NCBI RefSeq assembly: GCF_029892965.1
Contig: NZ_JARXWN010000018.1
Coordinates: 27,953 to 91,952, forward strand
DNA: 64,000 nt
Direction: 5' to 3'
DNA from: Dysgonomonas sp. PF1-14
Lineage (GTDB): Bacteria > Bacteroidota > Bacteroidia > Bacteroidales > Dysgonomonadaceae
The notes beneath the pieces are model-generated. The model was not told the DNA's origin, searched no databases, and was given only the letters and a program-made list of their open reading frames with translations. The position numbers were made by a program, and so were the translations under genes. Positions 26,484 to 35,651 of this stretch are shown here, piece after piece; positions within the stretch are counted from its first letter, which is position 1; each line of letters begins with the position of its first letter.

Positions 26484-28094
26484 TTATTTTTTCTTATTCT
26501 CTACAACGGCTTTGATAAAGCTTATAAATAAAGGATTAGGCGATACTACCGTACTATTGTATTCGGGATGGAACTGTACTCCTAAAAACCATTTTTTATC
26601 CGGCACTTCTACTACTTCGACTAATCCCATTTCAGGATTGATTCCTGTGCATTTCATACCATGCTTTTCAAAATCCTCTTTATAGTCACCATTAAATTCG
26701 AAACGGTGACGGTGACGTTCTTCGATCAGTTTCTTGCCATAAGCTTTATAGACAAGTGAGCCTTTCTCTAGTTCGCACTTATATGCACCCAGACGCATGG
26801 TGCCGCCCATGTTGGTTATATTCTTCTGCTCTTCCATCAGGTCGATAACCTTGAATGGCGTATGAGGATTCATCTCGGTCGAATTTGCATCTTCGAGTCC
26901 CAATACGTTACGCGCATATTCTACAACCATGCACTGCATTCCCAGACAAATACCGAATGTAGGCATATCATGCTCTCTAGCATATTTCAGGGCATGAAGC
27001 TTACCTTCTACCCCGCGTTGTCCAAAACCCGGAGCAATAACTATGCCATCGAATGAAGATAATGCTTTTTCGACATTCTCTGCGGTCAATTTGTCAGACA
27101 GCACAAATTGCAGGTCGAGCTTACGATCATTATATATAGCTGCTTGCAGAAGCGATTCGTTAATCGATTTGTAAGCGTCCGGCAGTTCTACATATTTGCC
27201 GACCAATCCGATACGGACTGTATCTTTGGCATTTTTCTTCTTGTCAAGGAAATCGCGCCAAGGCTGCATAAGAGGTTTCTCTCCTATCGGCATGCCTAGT
27301 TTGCGCAGGACAGTTTCATCCATCTTTTGTTCCTGCATCATCAAAGGCACTTCGTAGATAGTTGATACATCTACCGACTGCACCACCGCATCAACCTCAA
27401 CGTTACAGAACAGAGCCACTTTACGCAGAATATCTTTGTTCAGCACATGTTCGGTACGCAGTACAAGCAAATCGGGCTGTACCCCCTCCGATTGCAGCTG
27501 TTTTACGGAATGTTGTGTCGGTTTGGTCTTCACCTCTTTAGCCGCAGCAATATACGGCACATAGGTAAGATGTACGCACAGGCAGTTATTACCAAGTTCC
27601 CAACGCAACTGACGTATGCTTTCGATGAAAGGCAGGGACTCTATATCGCCTACTGTCCCTCCGATTTCGGTGATTACAAAATCATAGTTATATTTCGAGC
27701 CCAACATTTTGATGTTGCGCTTTATTTCGTCTGTTATATGTGGTACGATCTGAACCGTCTTTCCCAGATAATCACCCTTGCGTTCTTTGTTGATCACGCT
27801 CTGGTAGATACGCCCTGTAGTGATATTATTATCTTTATGGGTAGGCTGGTTGAGAAAACGCTCATAGTGCCCCAAATCAAGATCGGCCTCGTGACCGTCG
27901 ACAGTCACATAGCACTCTCCGTGTTCGTAAGGATTAAGTGTACCGGGATCGATGTTGATATAAGGGTCCAGTTTCTGAATTGTCACTTTATAACCTCTGG
28001 CCTGCAAGAGTTTGCCAAGTGAAGAGGCTATAATACCTTTACCTAAGGAAGATATAACTCCTCCTGTAACAAATATATACTTCGTATTAGCCAC
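26484..28094 (-). CDS. pyrG: CTP synthase
   Basis: The 536-residue enzyme makes CTP from UTP, ATP and glutamine. The amidoligase half starts NTKYIFVTGGVISSLGKGI and includes TVQKLDPYINIDPGT-like KLDPYINIDPGTLNPYEHGE. The glutaminase half has the catalytic Cys in FGICLGMQCMVVEYARN, with His and Glu in GVQFHPEY. I choose a GTG start at 28094 (VANTKYIF). The ATG further up at 28139 falls inside the promoter -7 element (28137-28144), so it cannot be the start. Length is then the family norm. Confidence 0.96.
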   Translation of the reverse strand: MANTKYIFVTGGVISSLGKGIIASSLGKLLQARGYKVTIQKLDPYINIDPGTLNPYEHGECYVTVDGHEADLDLGHYERFLNQPTHKDNNITTGRIYQSVINKERKGDYLGKTVQIVPHITDEIKRNIKMLGSKYNYDFVITEIGGTVGDIESLPFIESIRQLRWELGNNCLCVHLTYVPYIAAAKEVKTKPTQHSVKQLQSEGVQPDLLVLRTEHVLNKDILRKVALFCNVEVDAVVQSVDVSTIYEVPLMMQEQKMDETVLRKLGMPIGEKPLMQPWRDFLDKKKNAKDTVRIGLVGKYVELPDAYKSINESLLQAAIYNDRKLDLQFVLSDKLTAENVEKALSSFDGIVIAPGFGQRGVEGKLHALKYAREHDMPTFGICLGMQCMVVEYARNVLGLEDANSTEMNPHTPFKVIDLMEEQKNITNMGGTMRLGAYKCELEKGSLVYKAYGKKLIEERHRHRFEFNGDYKEDFEKHGMKCTGINPEMGLVEVVEVPDKKWFLGVQFHPEYNSTVVSPNPLFISFIKAVVENKKK

Positions 28095-28136
28095 GACTTT
28101 TCGTTTTTTATTTTTATAGACTCGAAAAAGAAAGCA

Positions 28137-28144
28137 CAAAAGTA
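28137..28144 (-). promoter_or_regulatory. Promoter -7 element of pyrG
   Basis: The minus strand reads TACTTTTG, matching the TAnnTTTG consensus, 43 bases before the GTG start. It decides against the upstream ATG at 28139. Confidence 0.55.
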
Positions 28145-28251
28145 CAAAAAATATTTAGCTTTCCACATTTGTGGCTCTTAGTAGTTAGGTTAAAATCTCT
28201 CTGATTTGTTAATTATGCGAATCAGTATTTGATGTTATATTAAATAAACCT

Positions 28252-28515
28252 TCTATTATTTTCTACTGCGCGCAATCACAGATTGCTTGCATTCCTTTTG
28301 GCCTAAGCCCCAAAAGGAATCAAAAAGTCTTTTGCGCCCCGCTTCATAGGACGACCCGTTATAGGGCTCAAAGGCTAAACAAAAAAACTCGCTCACAACT
28401 TTGTATTGTTCCAATCAACGGTTAAGCTCAAACACGTTTTTGTTTTACGCCTTTCTCTCCCTACGGGTGCCCCGTCCATAAAGCTAATGGCGCGTGCTGA
28501 CGCTCGATCTGGAGA
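28252..28515. repeat. Dispersed intergenic repeat, copy 1
   Basis: About 250 bases, from CTGCGCGCAATCACAGATT through ATTCCTTTTG...CAAAAGGAAT and CCTACGGGTGCCCCGTCC to GCTGACGC. They match the reverse complement of 37930-38190 over most of their length. It has stop codons in all frames and an internal inverted repeat around ATTCCTTTTG. It fills the 766-base gap between pyrG and the helicase gene together with other AT-rich sequence; a short partial copy of its end (CTATTATTTGCTGCGCAC) lies near 28632. Confidence 0.75.
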
Positions 28516-28745
28516 CAATAAATAAAGGATTTACTTATAACTTGTAACTGCCCAAAGGGCGAAGTAACTAGTAGCTAATAAACAAACATATAATTTCAAC
28601 TACTGAAATTCGCATTAATAATAAACGTCCTATTATTTGCTGCGCACAATTAAAAATATCCAAACCAACATGTCAAAAAACATAAAATTATCATCTTTAC
28701 CGAATGTTTTATCCATATCTTGCTGACTATTAAAGAACAAATAAC

Positions 28746-28753
28746 TATCTTTG
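28746..28753 (+). promoter_or_regulatory. Promoter -7 element of the RNA helicase gene
   Basis: TATCTTTG matches TAnnTTTG and lies 107 bases before the ATG. This leaves a long 5' leader, which is common for cold-shock type genes. Confidence 0.45.
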
Positions 28754-28860
28754 CACTTCGAGACATCTTAGTGTCGGTCTTACCTCAATAGTTTTTCCCT
28801 CACAATTTGTATTTATAAACTAAAACAAGACTGCTAACATAGCGGCCGGACTTCTATTTA

Positions 28861-29979
28861 ATGACATTTAAAGAACTAAAGATTATAGAGCCCATACTGA
28901 AGGCACTAGAAGAAAAAGGATATGAGAATCCTACCCCCATACAAGCACAGGCTATTCCTCCTGTATTGAACAATAATGATTTATTAGGCCTGGCACAGAC
29001 GGGAACAGGAAAAACCGCAGCATTTGCCATACCTATCATTCAACAATTATATCAAAATAAGACAGTTGGGAAGAAACGCGAAATAAAGGCACTGGTACTT
29101 ACCCCCACGCGGGAACTGGCAATACAGATCGATGAATGTTTCAGCGATTATGCCAAATATACAAACCTACGCCATGCGGTAATATTCGGAGGTGTGAATC
29201 AGAAGCCTCAGGTAGACAAACTAAAGCAAGGAGTCGATATCCTGATAGCGACACCGGGGCGCCTGCTAGACCTGATTGCCCAAAAGCATATTCAGCTCAG
29301 CCAGATACAGCATTTTGTGCTCGATGAAGCCGACCGTATGCTCGATATGGGTTTTATACATGATATTAAACGCTTGTTGCCATTGTTGCCTAAAAGGAAA
29401 CAAACATTGTTTTTCTCGGCTACCATGCCTGATACAATATCAAAGCTGTCGAAAACAATTTTGTACAAACCCGTAAGAGTGGAAGTTGCTCCTGTATCGT
29501 CTGTTGTGGACATTATAGAACAGCGCTTGTACTTTGTAGAGAAACCGCAAAAGAGCGAACTACTTATTGACATCTTAGGAAGAGAAAAAGAAAAAGCTGT
29601 TCTTGTTTTCTCACGCACAAAACATGGGGCGGACAAGATAGCACGCGTATTGAACAAAAAGGGTATCGGGTGCGAAGCCATTCATGGCAATAAAAGCCAG
29701 AATGCAAGACAACGGGCGCTTACCAACTTCAAGTCGGGTAAAACGCGCGTAATCATAGCTACGGATATTGCAGCAAGGGGTATAGATATTGCCAATCTGG
29801 AACTGGTCATCAACTACGATTTGCCGGATATACCGGAAACCTATGTTCATCGCATTGGCCGTACCGGACGCGCAGGGCATAGCGGAACAGCTCTTACATT
29901 CTGTTCGAGCGAAGAATACCCGATGGTAAAAGATATCCAGAAGTTGACAGGAAAAAAGCTAAATGCAGTTCCTGCATAA
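28861..29979 (+). CDS. DEAD-box ATP-dependent RNA helicase (RhlE type)
   Basis: The 372-residue protein has the helicase motifs in order: Q motif (NPTPIQAQAIP), motif I AQTGTGKTAAF, Ia PTRELAIQI, II VLDEADRML, III FFSATMP, then VLVFSRTKHGADK, IATDIAARGIDI and the final YVHRIGRTGRAG. It has almost no C-terminal extension. It unwinds RNA duplexes, in ribosome assembly or RNA decay. The next two genes encode a cold-shock domain protein and an RRM protein, all within 55 bases of each other, so they form an RNA-handling operon, likely cold-responsive. The long leader fits post-transcriptional control. Confidence 0.93.
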   Translation: MTFKELKIIEPILKALEEKGYENPTPIQAQAIPPVLNNNDLLGLAQTGTGKTAAFAIPIIQQLYQNKTVGKKREIKALVLTPTRELAIQIDECFSDYAKYTNLRHAVIFGGVNQKPQVDKLKQGVDILIATPGRLLDLIAQKHIQLSQIQHFVLDEADRMLDMGFIHDIKRLLPLLPKRKQTLFFSATMPDTISKLSKTILYKPVRVEVAPVSSVVDIIEQRLYFVEKPQKSELLIDILGREKEKAVLVFSRTKHGADKIARVLNKKGIGCEAIHGNKSQNARQRALTNFKSGKTRVIIATDIAARGIDIANLELVINYDLPDIPETYVHRIGRTGRAGHSGTALTFCSSEEYPMVKDIQKLTGKKLNAVPA

Positions 29980-30022
29980 CCAAATCTTCAAATTTTAAAA
30001 ACTAAAAAATATAACAGTGCCT

Positions 30023-30469
30023 ATGGCTATATCATTTAACAAAAGAGAATTAGAAAAGAAAAAAGAACAAAAAAGACAAGAAAAGCAAAAACGAAAAGAG
30101 GAACGCAAAGCCAATGGCGGTGCATCCTTTGAGGACATGATCGCTTATGTGGACGAAAATGGTGTAATAACAGATACGCCACCTGATCGGACAAATAAAC
30201 AAAAAATAGACGTAGAAGATATTGCAATATCTACCCCGAAGAAGGAAGATATGGAAGACCCTGTACTGAATGGCCGGGTAGAACATTTTAATTCTGAAAA
30301 GGGATATGGCTTTATCAAACATACAGGGAGTACCGACAAATATTTTTTCCATGTCAGTAGCGCCCCAGCCTCCATCACAGAAGGAAATATAGTGACATTC
30401 GAATTGGAACGTGGTCAGAAAGGCATGAATGCCGTAAGGATCGCTCTTGCCAACAAGAACGAGCAATAA
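30023..30469 (+). CDS. Cold-shock domain protein with basic N-terminal extension
   Basis: The 148-residue protein has a highly charged N-terminus (FNKRELEKKKEQKRQEKQ), a linker, and a C-terminal cold-shock domain: GRVEHFNSEKGYGFIKH (RNP1-like KGYGFI) and KYFFHVSSAP (RNP2-like), ending TFELERGQKGMNAVRIAL. It probably binds single-stranded RNA as a chaperone. I start at ATG 30023; a GTG six bases earlier adds only two codons. It is between the helicase and RRM genes. Confidence 0.9.
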   Translation: MAISFNKRELEKKKEQKRQEKQKRKEERKANGGASFEDMIAYVDENGVITDTPPDRTNKQKIDVEDIAISTPKKEDMEDPVLNGRVEHFNSEKGYGFIKHTGSTDKYFFHVSSAPASITEGNIVTFELERGQKGMNAVRIALANKNEQ

Positions 30470-30495
30470 TCAATAATAAATTAATAAAAAAACGA

Positions 30496-30795
30496 ATGAA
30501 CATTTATGTATCAGGACTAAACTTTAGCACAACAAGCGAAAGTTTACAAGAATTATTTGCAGAGCACGGAGAAGTAGATTCTGCGAAAATCATTACAGAC
30601 AGAGAAACCGGCAGGTCTCGTGGTTTCGCATTTGTAGAAATGCCCAATGATGCCGAAGGCCAGAAAGCCATTGATGAACTGAGCGGCACCAACTTTGAGG
30701 GTAAAACCATCACTGTAAATGTTGCCCGTCCAAGAACTGAAAGAAGCAGCGGCGGATACAATAATGGTGGCGGATACAACAGGAATCGCTACTAA
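30496..30795 (+). CDS. RRM-domain RNA-binding protein
   Basis: This 99-residue protein is one RNA recognition motif: MNIYVSGLNFSTTSESLQE (RNP2 IYVSGL), then RSRGFAFVEM (RNP1), followed by a short Gly/Asn/Arg tail (RSSGGYNNGGGYNRNRY). It resembles the glycine-rich cold-inducible RNA-binding proteins found in Bacteroidota and cyanobacteria. It is last in the helicase/cold-shock operon and is followed by a strong terminator. Confidence 0.93.
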   Translation: MNIYVSGLNFSTTSESLQELFAEHGEVDSAKIITDRETGRSRGFAFVEMPNDAEGQKAIDELSGTNFEGKTITVNVARPRTERSSGGYNNGGGYNRNRY

Positions 30796-30811
30796 CCAGA
30801 TATTTTATATT

Positions 30812-30845
30812 AAACGGGTAAGTTAAAAAACTTACCCGTTTTTTA
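30812..30845 (+). terminator. Rho-independent terminator of the RNA-handling operon
   Basis: AAACGGGTAAGTT and AACTTACCCGTTT form a perfect 13-bp stem around a short A-rich loop, followed by TTTTATT. Confidence 0.9.
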
Positions 30846-31258
30846 TTGGAATTAATTGAACTACAGGTTATCTTTTCTGCCCATCTTTATCTATAAGACG
30901 AATCAGTTAACTGTGATCAGTCAACAGTTAATAGAAAAAGCGATCTTTGTAAGAAATGTAAGGTTTTAGTTAAAACTGTCTCACACAATTGAAAATCGAC
31001 GACGCGAAGGCGAGTCAAAGGCACGAAGACGCAAAAAAATACTTGTAACTTGTAACTGCCCGATAGAGCGTAGAAATAACATTCGCCGAAGTGAAGACGA
31101 GGCAAACTTGTAACTATTGTTAGTTTTTAGTTAAAAGCTAACAGCCAAAGGCTAAATAAAAAAGGGGAAAACATATCAAGTTTGTCAACTTTTAACAAAA
31201 AGCAATGATATGACTCAGAAAAAGGTCATAGTTATTATGTATTCAATATTTTTTATAC
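30846..31258. other. Intergenic region with repeat fragments
   Basis: No gene found. The sequence carries fragments shared with other gaps in the window: AACTTGTAACTGCCC (also near 28541), and CAGTTAAC with AGAAAAGG/AGCGATCTTTG (also near 40075). It looks like an accumulation of decayed dispersed repeats upstream of the TetR-fabG genes. Confidence 0.45.
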
Positions 31259-31266
31259 TAAATTTG
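31259..31266 (+). promoter_or_regulatory. Promoter -7 element of the TetR-fabG genes
   Basis: TAAATTTG fits TAnnTTTG, 37 bases before the TetR ATG. Confidence 0.45.
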
Positions 31267-31302
31267 CACACTTATAATAGTTGTGTGCACTTTTGAAAGC
31301 GT

Positions 31303-31893
31303 ATGGCCATAAACAAGACCCGAAATATATTGATTGACGTAGCCCGCCAGTTATTTGCTAAACTAGGTGTGGAAAATACGACCATGAACGATATTGCAGT
31401 TGCTTCGCACAAGGGACGCCGTACATTATACACATACTTCAATAATAAAAACGAAGTCTATCAGGCAGTACTCGAAACCGAACTCGACCAGATGTACCAC
31501 GCCTTGCAGACTGTGGCCAGCAAAAAACTTCCGGCTGACGAAAAACTTCTCCTTTTCTTCTATACACGATTCGATGCGATAAAAAATGTAGTCGCCCGAA
31601 ACGGTACGCTCAAAGCTGACTTCTTCCGCGATATATGGCGGGTACAGAATGTCAGGAAATCGTTCGACCTGAAAGAGATACAGGTATTGAAAGATATTCT
31701 TACTAAAGGCGTTGAGGAAGGGACATTCGAGATGCCCGACACACAGGCGACAGCCGAGATACTGCACCATGCCCTGAAGGGGCTGGAAGTACCCTATATA
31801 CGGGGGCAGATAAGAGCCGAGAGCCTGCAAACCGAATCGCAGCGGGAGAATATCGCCTATCTTATATTTGAAGGAATAAAGAAGAAGAAATAA
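31303..31893 (+). CDS. TetR-family transcriptional regulator
   Basis: The 196-residue protein has an N-terminal TetR helix-turn-helix (ILIDVARQLFAKLGVENTTM, then NDIAVASHKGRRTLYTYFNN) and a helical regulatory C-terminal domain. It lies 42 bases before fabG on the same strand, so it may control fatty acid synthesis genes, as FabR- or FadR-like TetR proteins do elsewhere. The ligand cannot be told from the sequence. Confidence 0.88.
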   Translation: MAINKTRNILIDVARQLFAKLGVENTTMNDIAVASHKGRRTLYTYFNNKNEVYQAVLETELDQMYHALQTVASKKLPADEKLLLFFYTRFDAIKNVVARNGTLKADFFRDIWRVQNVRKSFDLKEIQVLKDILTKGVEEGTFEMPDTQATAEILHHALKGLEVPYIRGQIRAESLQTESQRENIAYLIFEGIKKKK

Positions 31894-31935
31894 GGATCGA
31901 GATTAAAACTAAATCAATATTAATTTATAACAATT

Positions 31936-32682
31936 ATGAAATTACTAGAAGGTAAAACCGCTATTATTACAGGTGCAGCTCGTGGTATTGGCAAAGCCAT
32001 TGCCCTAAAATATGCAGAACAGGGAGCTAACATTGCTTTTACTGATCTGGCTATTGACGATAATGCAAAAGCTACCGAAGCCGAGATTGCTAAATTCGGC
32101 GTAAAAGTAAAAGGTTACGCATCGAATGCTGCCGATTTTGAAGATACGCACAAAGTAGTGGAAGAAATAGCTAAAGATTTCGGACAAATAGATATTCTTA
32201 TCAACAATGCCGGTATCACCCGCGACGGGCTGATGATGCGCATGACCGAACAGCAATGGGACATGGTGATAAATGTGAACCTGAAATCGGCGTTTAACTT
32301 TATCCATGCCGTTACCCCTATCATGATCAAACAAAAAAGCGGTAACATTATCAATATGAGTTCTGTGGTTGGTCTTTCGGGAAATGCAGGACAAACAAAT
32401 TACTCTGCATCCAAAGCCGGCATGATAGGTCTGGCAAAATCGATCGCTAAAGAACTGGGATCGAGAAATATCCGCGCAAACTGCATCTGTCCGGGATTCA
32501 TTATCACCGAAATGACAGGCGTATTATCTGAGGAAGTGAAAAAGAAATGGGCTGAGCAAATCCCACTTCGTCGCGGAGGAACTCCGGAAGATGTGGCTAA
32601 CGTTGCCGTATTCTTAGGATCGGAACTTTCTGCTTACGTGAGCGGACAGGCTATTCCTGTCTGTGGCGGAATGAACGCATAA
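31936..32682 (+). CDS. fabG: 3-oxoacyl-[acyl-carrier-protein] reductase
   Basis: The 248-residue short-chain dehydrogenase reduces 3-oxoacyl-ACP with NADPH in fatty acid elongation. It has the nucleotide-binding TGAARGIGKAIAL, the NNAGITRDGLMMRM segment typical of FabG, the catalytic Ser in NMSSVVGLSGNAGQ and YSASKAG with Tyr and Lys, and the C-terminal ending YVSGQAIPVCGGM. All active-site residues are present. A terminator follows. The strong start (LEGKTAIITGAARG) confirms the ATG. Confidence 0.95.
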   Translation: MKLLEGKTAIITGAARGIGKAIALKYAEQGANIAFTDLAIDDNAKATEAEIAKFGVKVKGYASNAADFEDTHKVVEEIAKDFGQIDILINNAGITRDGLMMRMTEQQWDMVINVNLKSAFNFIHAVTPIMIKQKSGNIINMSSVVGLSGNAGQTNYSASKAGMIGLAKSIAKELGSRNIRANCICPGFIITEMTGVLSEEVKKKWAEQIPLRRGGTPEDVANVAVFLGSELSAYVSGQAIPVCGGMNA

Positions 32683-32707
32683 TATACTGAGAAATAATAA
32701 TAAGATG

Positions 32708-32741
32708 ATAGCAGCGGGAAGTCTTTCCTGCTGCTATTTTT
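32708..32741 (+). terminator. Rho-independent terminator after fabG
   Basis: ATAGCAGCGGGAA pairs with TTCCTGCTGCTAT (one mismatch) and is followed by a run of T (TTTTTT). Confidence 0.85.
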
Positions 32742-32842
32742 TATATATCATACTATTTTTAACAGTGCTTTTACGAACTTTTCATATAGGATTCAGGTTA
32801 TAATCGCATATTCATCACTTCACAGAAAGGAAAGAGAATTAC

Positions 32843-33283
32843 ATGAAAATCAAGAGAATAAATATGCAGGAAACTGCACCCGGTGCATATAAAGCATTAT
32901 TGGGTCTGGAACGATATATGAATACCACTTCACTATCGCCCATAGAAAAAGAACTTATAAAAATACGTGCCTCACAGATCAATCGTTGTGCATACTGTCT
33001 CAACATGCACACGCGTGATGCCCGCAAGCTGAGAGAAACAGAGCAACGTATCTATCTGTTAAGTGCATGGCAGGAAACAGAGCTGTTTACCGAAACAGAG
33101 AGGATTATACTGCAACTGGCAGAAGAGGTCACACTGATAGCCAAAGGCGGTGTTTCCGATGAAACCTACCAGAAGGCAGAATTATTACTCGGTAAAGAGA
33201 AACTAGCAGAGGTCATTATGGCTATAATTACAATAAACGCGTGGAACCGTATTGCGATAAGCACCTTGAAGCCATTGGACTGA
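32843..33283 (+). CDS. Carboxymuconolactone decarboxylase/AhpD-like protein
   Basis: The 146-residue protein has the AhpD-core redox motif CAYCLNMHTRDAR (CxxC followed by His) near residue 52, with YKALLGLERYM before it and IMAIITINAWNRIAI near the end. Proteins of this type act as alkylhydroperoxidase-like disulfide reductases in the cytoplasm. A single-gene unit: it has its own upstream gap and is followed by an inverted repeat (AGGCGGAT/ATCCGCCT at 33308-33339). Confidence 0.9.
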   Translation: MKIKRINMQETAPGAYKALLGLERYMNTTSLSPIEKELIKIRASQINRCAYCLNMHTRDARKLRETEQRIYLLSAWQETELFTETERIILQLAEEVTLIAKGGVSDETYQKAELLLGKEKLAEVIMAIITINAWNRIAISTLKPLD

Positions 33284-33557
33284 TTTCTTCATAAGTCATA
33301 AAAGGCAAGGCGGATCGTGCATCACTGCAAAATCCGCCTCTAATTTCAACATCAATTATCTATACTTAAAAGAACTTATATTTTTATCAGTGTCCACCTG
33401 ACGATGTTTCACTGGTATTATCATAGGACTACCTATGCAGAATATGTGTTTATGTAATCGAAAGTTCAATATTACTACATTCTGCAAAATAAAACAAACC
33501 GAGTCGACAAAGAGGGAATTTCTATCGACAAAAAGGCTTATTCATTCTAAGTTGGAT

Positions 33558-34031
33558 TTATTCGTGGTGATAAGGCTCGTTATTCAGTATCGTCATTGCC
33601 CTGTAAAGCTGTTCTACAAAGATAAGGCGTACCATCTGATGCGAAAAAGTCATACGCGATAATGTCAGTTTTTCATTGGCTTTTTCATATACTGCCGGCG
33701 AAAATCCATACGGTCCACCAACTACAAACACCAGACGTTTGGCGACAGTATGTGTCTTTTTCTCTATATATGAGGCAAACTGCATCGATGTATATTCTTT
33801 TCCTTTATCGTCGAGCAGCACAAGGTAGTCGCCCGCCTGCAATGATTTGAGAATAAGCTCCCCTTCTTTTTCTTTTTGCTGAACATCGGTAAGATTCTTC
33901 GTGTTCTTGATATCCGGAATTACCTGCAATTCGAAAGGAATATAGTGTTCGAGCCTTTTACGGTATTCGTCTACTGCATCTACAAAGTAGCCTGCATCTG
34001 TTTTGCCTATAACCAGAAGAGTGATTCTCAT
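33558..34031 (-). CDS. rlmH: 23S rRNA (pseudouridine1915-N3)-methyltransferase
   Basis: The 157-residue SPOUT methyltransferase modifies 23S rRNA position 1915 on the ribosome. It starts MRITLLVIGKTDAGYFVDAV, has LLDDKGKEYTSMQFA, the knot region RLVFVVGGPYGFSPAVYE, and ends LSRMTFSHQMVRLIFVEQL. The start at 34031 gives the normal family length; the ATG seven codons earlier falls within the promoter -7 element at 34050-34057. Confidence 0.95.
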   Translation of the reverse strand: MRITLLVIGKTDAGYFVDAVDEYRKRLEHYIPFELQVIPDIKNTKNLTDVQQKEKEGELILKSLQAGDYLVLLDDKGKEYTSMQFASYIEKKTHTVAKRLVFVVGGPYGFSPAVYEKANEKLTLSRMTFSHQMVRLIFVEQLYRAMTILNNEPYHHE

Positions 34032-34049
34032 ATAACTTATTTTAAGGTA

Positions 34050-34057
34050 CAAAAATA
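34050..34057 (-). promoter_or_regulatory. Promoter -7 element of rlmH
   Basis: Minus strand TATTTTTG fits TAnnTTTG and supports the rlmH start at 34031. Confidence 0.5.
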
Positions 34058-34090
34058 AGCTTTTCTCTCTGTTATAAAGTTAATCTGTTA

Positions 34091-34098
34091 TATCTTTG
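34091..34098 (+). promoter_or_regulatory. Promoter -7 element of the nucleoside phosphorylase gene
   Basis: TATCTTTG lies 28 bases before ATG 34126. It overlaps a more upstream possible start codon (34096), which is therefore rejected. Confidence 0.55.
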
Positions 34099-34125
34099 TC
34101 TGTAATCACCATAAAATATATAGCT

Positions 34126-34992
34126 ATGAGAATAATACCAGATTCGGAACTTATCATCAACGGAGATGGCAGTGTATTTCATCTTCACATTAAACCTGAA
34201 CAGTTATCAGATAAAATAATCATGATGGGCGACCCTGACAGGGTAAATCTGACTGCCTCGTTTTTCGACAGTATAGAGTGCGATATACAGAGCCGCGAGT
34301 TTCATACTATCACAGGTACATATAAAGGAAAACGCATCACAGCCCTTTCGCATGGTATAGGCCCCGACAATATGGATATTGTGATCACTGAACTGGATGC
34401 GCTGGCTAATGTAGACTTCAAGACACGCGAGGTAAAAAAAGACTTCAAACAACTGACGATGGTACGTGTAGGTACTTCGGGCGGATTACAACCATATTGC
34501 CCGATAGGGTCATATGTTGTAGCGGCCAAATCAATCGGTTTTGACGGAGTGCTGAATTACTATGCCGGACGCGACTCGGTTTCACTACTCGACTTCGAAA
34601 ATGAATTTAAGAAGCATGTAGGTTGGAATCCGCAACATTGCGATCCTTATGTTGTAAAAGCTGACGAAGAACTGGTAGAGCGCATCGGACACGATATGAT
34701 AAAAGGTGCTACTATCTCTGCAATCGGCTTTTATGGGCCTCAGGGCAGATATGTGCGTATGCCGCTTGCTAACCCTGACCTCAACAGCAGGATAGAAACA
34801 TTCAAATATAAGGATGACATGATCACCAACTACGAGATGGAAAGTGCCCCACTAGCGGGATTAGGAAGATTGATGGGACATAAGTCTATGACCGTATGTA
34901 CAATCATTGCAAATCGTCTGGCAGGTGAATCAAATGCTAACTATAAAGGATCGATAGAAGATCTTATAAAGAAGGTACTGGAGCGTATTTGA
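34126..34992 (+). CDS. Nucleoside phosphorylase (uridine phosphorylase-like)
   Basis: The 288-residue protein belongs to the PNP/UDP phosphorylase family, which splits nucleosides with phosphate into base and pentose-1-phosphate. Visible motifs are MMGDPDRVNL (phosphate site), LSHGIGPDNMDIVITEL, VRVGTSGGLQ and, late, NYEMESAPLAGLGRLMG with the ribose-binding Met-Glu. Its sequence favours uridine phosphorylase over purine enzymes, but the base specificity is not certain. The next gene starts one base into its stop codon. Confidence 0.88.
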   Translation: MRIIPDSELIINGDGSVFHLHIKPEQLSDKIIMMGDPDRVNLTASFFDSIECDIQSREFHTITGTYKGKRITALSHGIGPDNMDIVITELDALANVDFKTREVKKDFKQLTMVRVGTSGGLQPYCPIGSYVVAAKSIGFDGVLNYYAGRDSVSLLDFENEFKKHVGWNPQHCDPYVVKADEELVERIGHDMIKGATISAIGFYGPQGRYVRMPLANPDLNSRIETFKYKDDMITNYEMESAPLAGLGRLMGHKSMTVCTIIANRLAGESNANYKGSIEDLIKKVLERI

Positions 34993-35645
34993 TGAAAGCC
35001 GGAACAAAGAAAACCCTAAAGCGGATTATGTATGTAATTCTGGCGGGAACAGTATTTTTAGTGGCTATTATAGTATTTGCCAACTGGAAGATATCACACG
35101 ACTCTAAAGACTTCATTTATTCGGATGCCAATAGTATTCCCGCGCAAAAGGCCGCGTTAGTACTGGGGGCAGCTAAGAATATCGGCGGCAGGCAAAATTA
35201 CTATTTTACCTATCGTATGCAGGCTGCAAAAGAGCTTTATGATGCAGGCAAGGTAAAAGTCTTTGTCGTTAGTGGTGATAACAGATGGAAAGACTACAAT
35301 GAAGCCGACGATATGCGCAACTCGCTGATAGAACTCGGCGTACCCGACAGCATCATCCATTGCGACTATGCCGGACTACGCACACTAGACTCGGTGGTCA
35401 GGATGAATAAGATATTCGGGCAGGATTCTTTTATTGTCGTCTCACAGGAGTTTCACAACGAACGCGCCATCTTTATTGCACAACAGGAAGGACTGACTGT
35501 CTACGGTTACAATGCAAAAGATCTGAGGCTGAACCGGTCTTCGTACAGAACAAAGATACGGGAGGTATTAGCACGGGTAAAAGTTTTTGTAGATATTATC
35601 ACAGATAAGCAGCCCCGACATCTGGGCGAGCAAATAGAAATATAA
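34992..35645 (+). CDS. SanA/YdcF-type DUF218 membrane protein
   Basis: The 217-residue protein has an N-terminal membrane anchor (IMYVILAGTVFLVAIIVFAN) and a DUF218 domain: AALVLGAAKNIGGRQN near residue 50, VFVVSGDN with NEADDMRN, and DYAGLRTLDSVVRM, ending DIITDKQPRHLGEQ. Relatives include SanA, linked to vancomycin sensitivity at high temperature and envelope barrier function. The ATG at 34992 overlaps the previous stop by one base (TGATG), so the genes are coupled. A terminator follows. Confidence 0.85.
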   Translation: MKAGTKKTLKRIMYVILAGTVFLVAIIVFANWKISHDSKDFIYSDANSIPAQKAALVLGAAKNIGGRQNYYFTYRMQAAKELYDAGKVKVFVVSGDNRWKDYNEADDMRNSLIELGVPDSIIHCDYAGLRTLDSVVRMNKIFGQDSFIVVSQEFHNERAIFIAQQEGLTVYGYNAKDLRLNRSSYRTKIREVLARVKVFVDIITDKQPRHLGEQIEI

Positions 35646-35651
35646 TAAGAG

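Noticed and set aside
26484..28022. Long plus-strand open frames opposite pyrG, topB and other genes
   Set aside because: Antisense shadows of well-supported genes with complete motifs.
28095..28139. Upstream ATG start for pyrG
   Set aside because: It lies inside the TACTTTTG promoter element and adds residues not found in CTP synthases.
28252..28515. CRISPR array or coding gene in the pyrG-helicase gap
   Set aside because: No regularly spaced repeats with unique spacers; the match is one long repeat with its copy at 37930 and stops in all frames.
34096..34125. Upstream start for the nucleoside phosphorylase
   Set aside because: Overlaps the TATCTTTG promoter element; ATG 34126 fits the family.
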